Assembly: GCA_918026815.1 (NCBI GenBank)
Contig: CAKJVC010000062.1
Location: 1 to 64,000 of the forward strand
DNA from: Chalara sp. BL73
Lineage: Eukaryota; Ascomycota; Leotiomycetes; Helotiales
Length of the DNA stretch: 64,000 nucleotides
Direction: 5' to 3'
Positions 59,574 to 64,000 of this stretch are shown here, piece after piece (positions within the stretch are counted from its first letter, which is position 1; each line of letters starts with the position of its first letter). Both the position numbers and the translations under genes were made by a program. A model generated the notes under the pieces. The model was not told the origin of the DNA, did not search any database, and saw only the letters and a list, made by a program, of their open reading frames with translations.

Positions 59574-60283
59574 TGGGCGGATCAGGCATAGAAGGCGTGC
59601 AAAATTGAGACCTTCTCAAATATCCAGTCTTTTTGGCAGCAGCAAGTATTGCTGCTCCCTTGGCGGGCACAAACCCGTGCAAGTATGAGATTATCCGTTG
59701 TGTTGGCCGAATCCGTGGTTCCTGGACAGTGAAAGAACTAGTATCGTGATATTTAGTGATATTTAGTGATATTGAGTCTCGAGTCATATAATATCGACTT
59801 TTTGATACTACGCTAGTATTATATGAAAATTTGATATTATATTATATTAGCAATATACTATAATATTATGCCTGTCACCTCCATCTGGAGCACACGTGAC
59901 CTATATTAGCCGATCTCTCAGAGGCCCCCGTTGTCCACTGTATCTGTAAATGCACAGCGTGTATCGTGACAATGTCAAGGCCGAAATGCGGCTTTGTAGC
60001 TAAAACATACTTGAATTATTAGAGAATCTCCACTCTGTTACCGTTAACTTTTTATTACTATTACAACTTTATTACCAATATTCTTTAATTTTTAAACGCT
60101 ACTACAAAAGCCACTGGTACAATTAAAATGAAAATTATGACTATTAAAAAGTTATACAAAGTAGCTGGCTCGCGAAAAAGCTTTTAAGTAATGAAATATT
60201 AAACTACTATTGCTGTAATGGAACTTATGCTAAAAGCAAAAAACTGCGATAAAATTTAACATTCGGCTTTAAACGTAACATAT
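59574..60283. other. AT-rich spacer left of the solo LTR
   Basis: No gene. It includes tandem TTTAGTGATA units near 59,750 and an AT-rich, transposon-like stretch at 60,040-60,280. The 5-bp target duplication of the LTR ends it. Confidence 0.5.
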
Positions 60284-60503
60284 TGTAACAACTCAAGGCG
60301 AATAGGGATCCCGACCCGTAGATCTCGGGGAGAAAAGCTCAAAAATGTGAACGACTATCAATTGTTATAACGAAAAGAACAAGCTACCGATAGCAGAAAA
60401 GAAGGAAAGCAGCGCTTTATATACAGGAGACTGGCCGGAGGCCAGTGTAAGCGAGTCGCCGAGACCTAGGGGTCATAAGCGAAGTTGGGCCAGGGCTGTG
60501 ACA
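60284..60503. mobile_element. Solo LTR (220 bp) with CATAT target duplication
   Basis: The unit begins TGTAACAACTC and ends GGGCTGTGACA, i.e. TG...CA with short inverted TGT/ACA ends. It is flanked on both sides by CATAT (60279-60283 and 60504-60508). A TTTATATA promoter-like sequence lies inside near 60,416. No retrotransposon coding sequence or primer-binding site follows, so it looks like a single LTR left after recombination. Orientation and superfamily (Ty1- or Ty3-type) cannot be fixed. Confidence 0.75.
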
Positions 60504-62435
60504 CATATATCGAGCATAGCACCGATCCGCTACTTATCCAAAACTTAAACACACTGGTGGGCTAAAGGCGAGAAGAGAAATGATGTAACAGCCAGGATTC
60601 GGCAAACCAGTTCAAGACGCTCAATATGGAATAAAAGTCCTTACGGAAAATATTAAGGTTTCAGCCGCAGTACCTTCTGGGCTGCAAACAGCGTAACCAG
60701 CTCATGACCAGCCACAGGCTTGCAGCTACAACAAGAATGCATGATCTAGACTGTTGTAGGTTTTAGCTGTTGAAGTACTTTTTGGAGATATCTAAATCAC
60801 AGGCTTGGTGGCTATAAAGGAAGAATACAACATAGTCGAGGGGCGAAGGACATAAATGGAAGCCAGAACTTTTTGGAGGAGGGCAAGCTTGAGTCTCTCA
60901 TGGATTCAATAACCTACATTTCATATCAATACAATACTATTACTTTTCCATTGCCAATTACGTGTCTTTGTATTATACGTGCCTTTACCTGCTATATTGC
61001 AATCCCTCCTGTTGCCCTCTATTTGTTACAAATGAGCCCGTTTCTTGCATTGCTCCAAAGTAAATCTCAGCTCAGAATTCGCAGCTATCAAATTACGTAG
61101 ATTGGTCCACGCTAGAAACCGCACTGAAGTCCATCACTAACTCGAGAAAACACATGTTATCAGGTATCGCGAGATTGCTAAACCTTTCGCGTGAAGGCAG
61201 GGTTGTCTCGCCCGTCTTACGGTAGCCGTTGCGAATTTTCTGCCTAATAAGTGCGCCTTGTGCGTAACAGAGCATCTAGTAAGATTTTTTTTTGCGCCAT
61301 AAGTTCGTCAGCAGTGGCCTTCAGCAGAATCGGGAACCTGGCGCCTAACGACGCCACCTAGTAGCATTCATTTACTCCAATCGTGGAATGGCAACCACAA
61401 TCGGCACCACACTTGGAGGCCTCGATAGTGGCTATCAAGGCGCTATTGCCACTCAAATCAGGTTAGTGCTCTTGGCTGCTACTTCCTTTACCTTGATTCA
61501 GAAGTTCAACGTAAGGTCAATATTGCCTATCCACAGTGTGGCCAGTAGTATTACAGCCGTACGGATTCTCAAAATCGAGGCTATAACCGTACGGTTTTTT
61601 GACCACTTCCCACCAAAAGTTGCCATAATTGTACAGGTTTTCAGTGATTAATCATCAAATGGTGCGTATTTTCTGGTCCTCATCACACTACTGGCTACAC
61701 TACCTGTCCAGACTTTTCTGCTGTCTTTACAAGGAAATATGGATTGCACGAGTTACTGAAGCTGCACTGTACCTTCTAGAGTTTTAGTACGAAATTGGAG
61801 GTTGGCGGTTGCTATTTGCTGAATCAGAGTTGCAAAGGTGGTGTAAGTTTGGTCTCTTGTGCGCGAGTGAAAATGAAAAGGCGATCATGCAATTCATATA
61901 ACAAGATAGTATCCACGGATTCTGGCGTCGCCTATAAATTCTTCCTCTTACTGTAAAATTATACGTACTAAGGACAATTGCCCCAATGACAGTGGTATGG
62001 TGCGTTAGCTTCAAATAATGTATAGGTTTAGGGTGGGTACATAAAATGCCAGCCATTCAAGAGTGGTGAAGTATGAAACGGCTATCTAACCCTCCTGCGC
62101 TTAGCTTCGACTTTGAGAAATAGTATGCAATTTCTTCGATAATGAGACTTTAGCTGGTATGAGCACATTTGCCCTAGTTGGCATTACTGTCACAGCCGGT
62201 TGAGTCTTCCAATGCCGCCAGCCTCTCCATCCTTATTACAAAGATATAGTGTTAGAATATCTCCAAGTGCCTTAGGGCTCCCCTCTCTGGCTGTAACAGG
62301 GAGTGATTTTTACACGTTTGCTATGATAGACAATCTCACAGAATGAACATCCGACCCTACTCGACGACGACGACAGCTTCAACTATATTCCCTATATAAA
62401 AGACATAGATAGAATAATTGGATCACACTCCGGAC
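60504..62435. other. Intergenic, no supported gene
   Basis: About 1.9 kb. The frame at 61388-61651 (plus) starts with ATTIGTTLGGLDSGYQGAI but has no follow-up motif. No transposon ends seen. Confidence 0.5.
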
Positions 62436-62735
62436 TCACCAGGTAGCCCCGAAATCGCCACCTTTCTCGATAATGCGGAAGTTATTGATCCCTTGTGCAG
62501 GATCCCGAGAGAAACTAGGCGCATTAGGGTCCTTGATATAATGCAAGATAGAACCTTCTATTAGCCGACACTGGTTAATACCATTATGATGGAGGCGCTC
62601 GTCTCGTTCCGCTGCATGCTTAGCTTTTAGAGCATCAGGATCGAAGCTGAGGCCATCAGGCTTATCTTTTGCTTGCATCAACAAGGGAGGTAGAGTCAAA
62701 GTCTGTGCGGTATTGGGTATAGTGCCGGAAGTCAT
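62436..62735 (-). pseudogene. Truncated Baeyer-Villiger-type flavin monooxygenase, first exon only
   Basis: Starts at an ATG (MTSGTIPNTAQTLTLPPLLM) and follows the N-terminal pattern of fungal BVMOs: LKAKHAAERDERLHHNGINQ, DPNAPSFSRDP, then INNFRIIEKGGDFGATW before a GTGAGT donor. In intact members a Rossmann GxGxxG segment of about 25 residues sits between the RDP region and INNFRIIEKGGDFGGTW. It is missing here without breaking the frame, so FAD could not bind. No downstream exon with the expected YWNRYPG continuation is found. This is a relic with an internal deletion and a lost 3' part. Confidence 0.7.
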
Positions 62736-63099
62736 AGTTTTGTAGCGGCTTTGTGCCTATAGTGATGATTTAGAGCAGTCCTTAAGCTCCTATCTCAGGA
62801 GATTTATACACATGAGCATCGGCACACAGTCTGACTCCATACCGAGATCTTTCATTAGTATCTCGTGGTTCTAAGGACCTGATAGCCCGTCGGGGTCGAA
62901 ACTCCGCGGGGATTGAGATAAATACCGATGTCCCATGTAGGTCTATTTTTCAACGTCAATCATAAATCTCCCAAAGCTCTGCCACCATTCCTCGAGAATA
63001 CTTATTTAATAATTGCACGATATAGAGCGAAAGTCCCAGCTCTCAGATCTCAATACCTCAACTTTGAGTAATCATAACAGCGTCGTGGTTGTTGCCAAG
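62736..63099. other. Divergent spacer between BVMO relic and hydrolase
   Basis: About 360 bp, probably the former shared promoter of two divergent genes. No motif recognised. Confidence 0.45.
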
Positions 63100-64000
63100 A
63101 TGCCCGCATCATCTAAGATCTTTGTAAGCCCCTCCTTCCTCAAAGCATTCTCGTATGCTTTCTCCCTCGGATTCGTCAAATCTCTTTCTTATGTAGGCTC
63201 GACAATTGCTGCATACAAGACAAAGTTCCCACCAACGATCACTAAGAAACTCCACCCTTCGCTTGCTGAAGCACGAATCTTCTTCCCGCCCAACACCGAC
63301 AAGACTAGTTCTCTGCTTCCTACAGTCTTTTCAATTCATGGAGGTGGCTTCTGCATGGGCCAGCCTGCCAATGATGACCACATTAATGCTAGACTGGCAG
63401 CGAACGGAATCCTCGTTATCGCGCTTCCTTATCCTCTCGCACCCGCGAATTCATACCCCGCACCTATCGTTGCTCTTGTATCACAGATGCAAAAGGCTCT
63501 CACGGACTCAGAACTCCCAATTGACGCTTCTAGAATCGGACTCATGGGTTTTAGTGCTGGTGGAAACCTCGCCCTCGCCGTCCAACAGCTTGACGAAGCA
63601 CCCGAGATCAAAGCTACCATGGTCTTCTGTCCACCAGTCTCCTTCGCGCTTACAGTGCCAGAGATGCTTGAAACACGTGCCCCTGCCGCTCGCTCTAAGG
63701 TTGACTTCCTCATCCCATGGGTACCACGGATGGAATGGGGATATATCCCAGCAGGCACATTACTTGAGGATCCGAAGCTCAGCCCTAAATTTTCAAGCCT
63801 AAATGCCCTGAGCGAATGGATGTTCGTGGTAGGTGCGGAGCACGATATACTGTGCGCCGAGGCTGGTAAGATGGTAGCTGAATGGCTTGACGAAGAGTAT
63901 GGAGAAGACGGGCGTGATGAGATGACTGGGAAGGATGGAAAGATCAGATGGCTGCTTGCGAAGGGGCAGAAACATTCTTATGGTAAGTTCTCAGACTTTT
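63100..64000 (+). CDS. Alpha/beta-hydrolase of the HSL/acetyl-esterase (GDXG) type, 5' part
   Basis: From the ATG at 63100 (MPASSKIFVSPSFLKAFSYA) an open frame of 294 codons runs to a GTAAGT donor at 63983; the gene continues beyond the window. The oxyanion motif HGGGF lies near residue 80, the nucleophile elbow GFSAGG near 150, the acid in GAEHDILCAEA near 247 and the base His in KGQKHSYG near 292, so the full catalytic triad is present. HSL-family enzymes hydrolyse small esters and lactones. A short N-terminal hydrophobic stretch (AFSYAFSLGFVKSLSYVG) could be a membrane-association segment. It is divergent from the broken BVMO gene; BVMO plus esterase is a common ketone-degradation pair, so its partner may have been lost. 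Confidence 0.9.
   Translation, partial: MPASSKIFVSPSFLKAFSYAFSLGFVKSLSYVGSTIAAYKTKFPPTITKKLHPSLAEARIFFPPNTDKTSSLLPTVFSIHGGGFCMGQPANDDHINARLAANGILVIALPYPLAPANSYPAPIVALVSQMQKALTDSELPIDASRIGLMGFSAGGNLALAVQQLDEAPEIKATMVFCPPVSFALTVPEMLETRAPAARSKVDFLIPWVPRMEWGYIPAGTLLEDPKLSPKFSSLNALSEWMFVVGAEHDILCAEAGKMVAEWLDEEYGEDGRDEMTGKDGKIRWLLAKGQKHSYGKFSDF

Noticed and set aside
61388..61651. Frame starting ATTIGTTLGGLDSGYQGAI, possibly a transporter piece
   Set aside because: Only one weakly suggestive run and no helices or exons to continue it.
63206..63802. 198-codon plus frame in the hydrolase region
   Set aside because: Out of frame with the hydrolase that carries HGGGF, GFSAGG and the His; it is a shadow.
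1..64000. tRNA, rRNA and CRISPR arrays
   Set aside because: No cloverleaf with a GGTTCRA-type T-arm, no rRNA stretch and no regularly spaced direct repeats were found on reading both strands; CRISPR is not expected in a fungus.

Overview
The window is nuclear DNA of a filamentous ascomycete (Pezizomycotina-type). Protein genes are split by short GT-AG introns of about 43-70 nt with CTAAC/CTGAC-like branch sites. Two genes encode Zn2Cys6 regulators, a non-reducing polyketide synthase and P450s sit together, and the first 12.9 kb is an AT-rich, gene-free block of the kind left by repeat-induced point mutation. I rebuilt exon chains by hand. All twelve chains that end inside the window sum to a multiple of three, and one more runs off the right edge. 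No species is assigned.

Layout. 1-12,900: AT-rich wreckage with one recognisable relic on the minus strand, a fungal RecQ-type (telomere-linked-helicase-like) protein whose N-terminal OrsD-type finger, middle domain and helicase motifs I, II, V and VI survive in order, plus palindromes, inverted repeats and a short telomere-like motif. 13,417-14,316: an orphan membrane protein with a heptad-repeat tail. About 18.1-40.7 kb: a biosynthetic gene cluster. About 43.3-52.4 kb: a GC-richer group with a Zn2Cys6 regulator, class II aldolase, MFS transporter and metallo-beta-lactamase-fold protein. 54-64 kb: a secreted protein, a broken opsin-like gene, a second Zn2Cys6 regulator, a solo LTR, a truncated flavin monooxygenase and the 5' part of an alpha/beta-hydrolase.

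The cluster at 18.1-40.7 kb is the main result. Around a 2045-aa NR-PKS (SAT-KS-AT-PT-ACP-TE) lie a P450, a 456-aa unknown protein, a GST, a kynureninase, a SAM methyltransferase, an ABBA (NphB/CloQ-type) aromatic prenyltransferase and a second P450. My inference is an aromatic polyketide that is prenylated, methylated and oxidised, with anthranilate or hydroxyanthranilate from the kynureninase as a possible second building block. I do not recognise this enzyme set as a described pathway. Both P450s have non-canonical I-helix motifs. A 670-bp foldback transposon (MITE) with TA target-site duplications sits between the prenyltransferase and the second P450.

The aldolase and MFS genes are divergent. 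Their shared promoter holds a near-perfect 22-bp palindrome and three tandem CGGAAC units, which resemble Zn2Cys6 targets, and the regulator gene is next door. This suggests a small self-regulated unit separate from the polyketide cluster.
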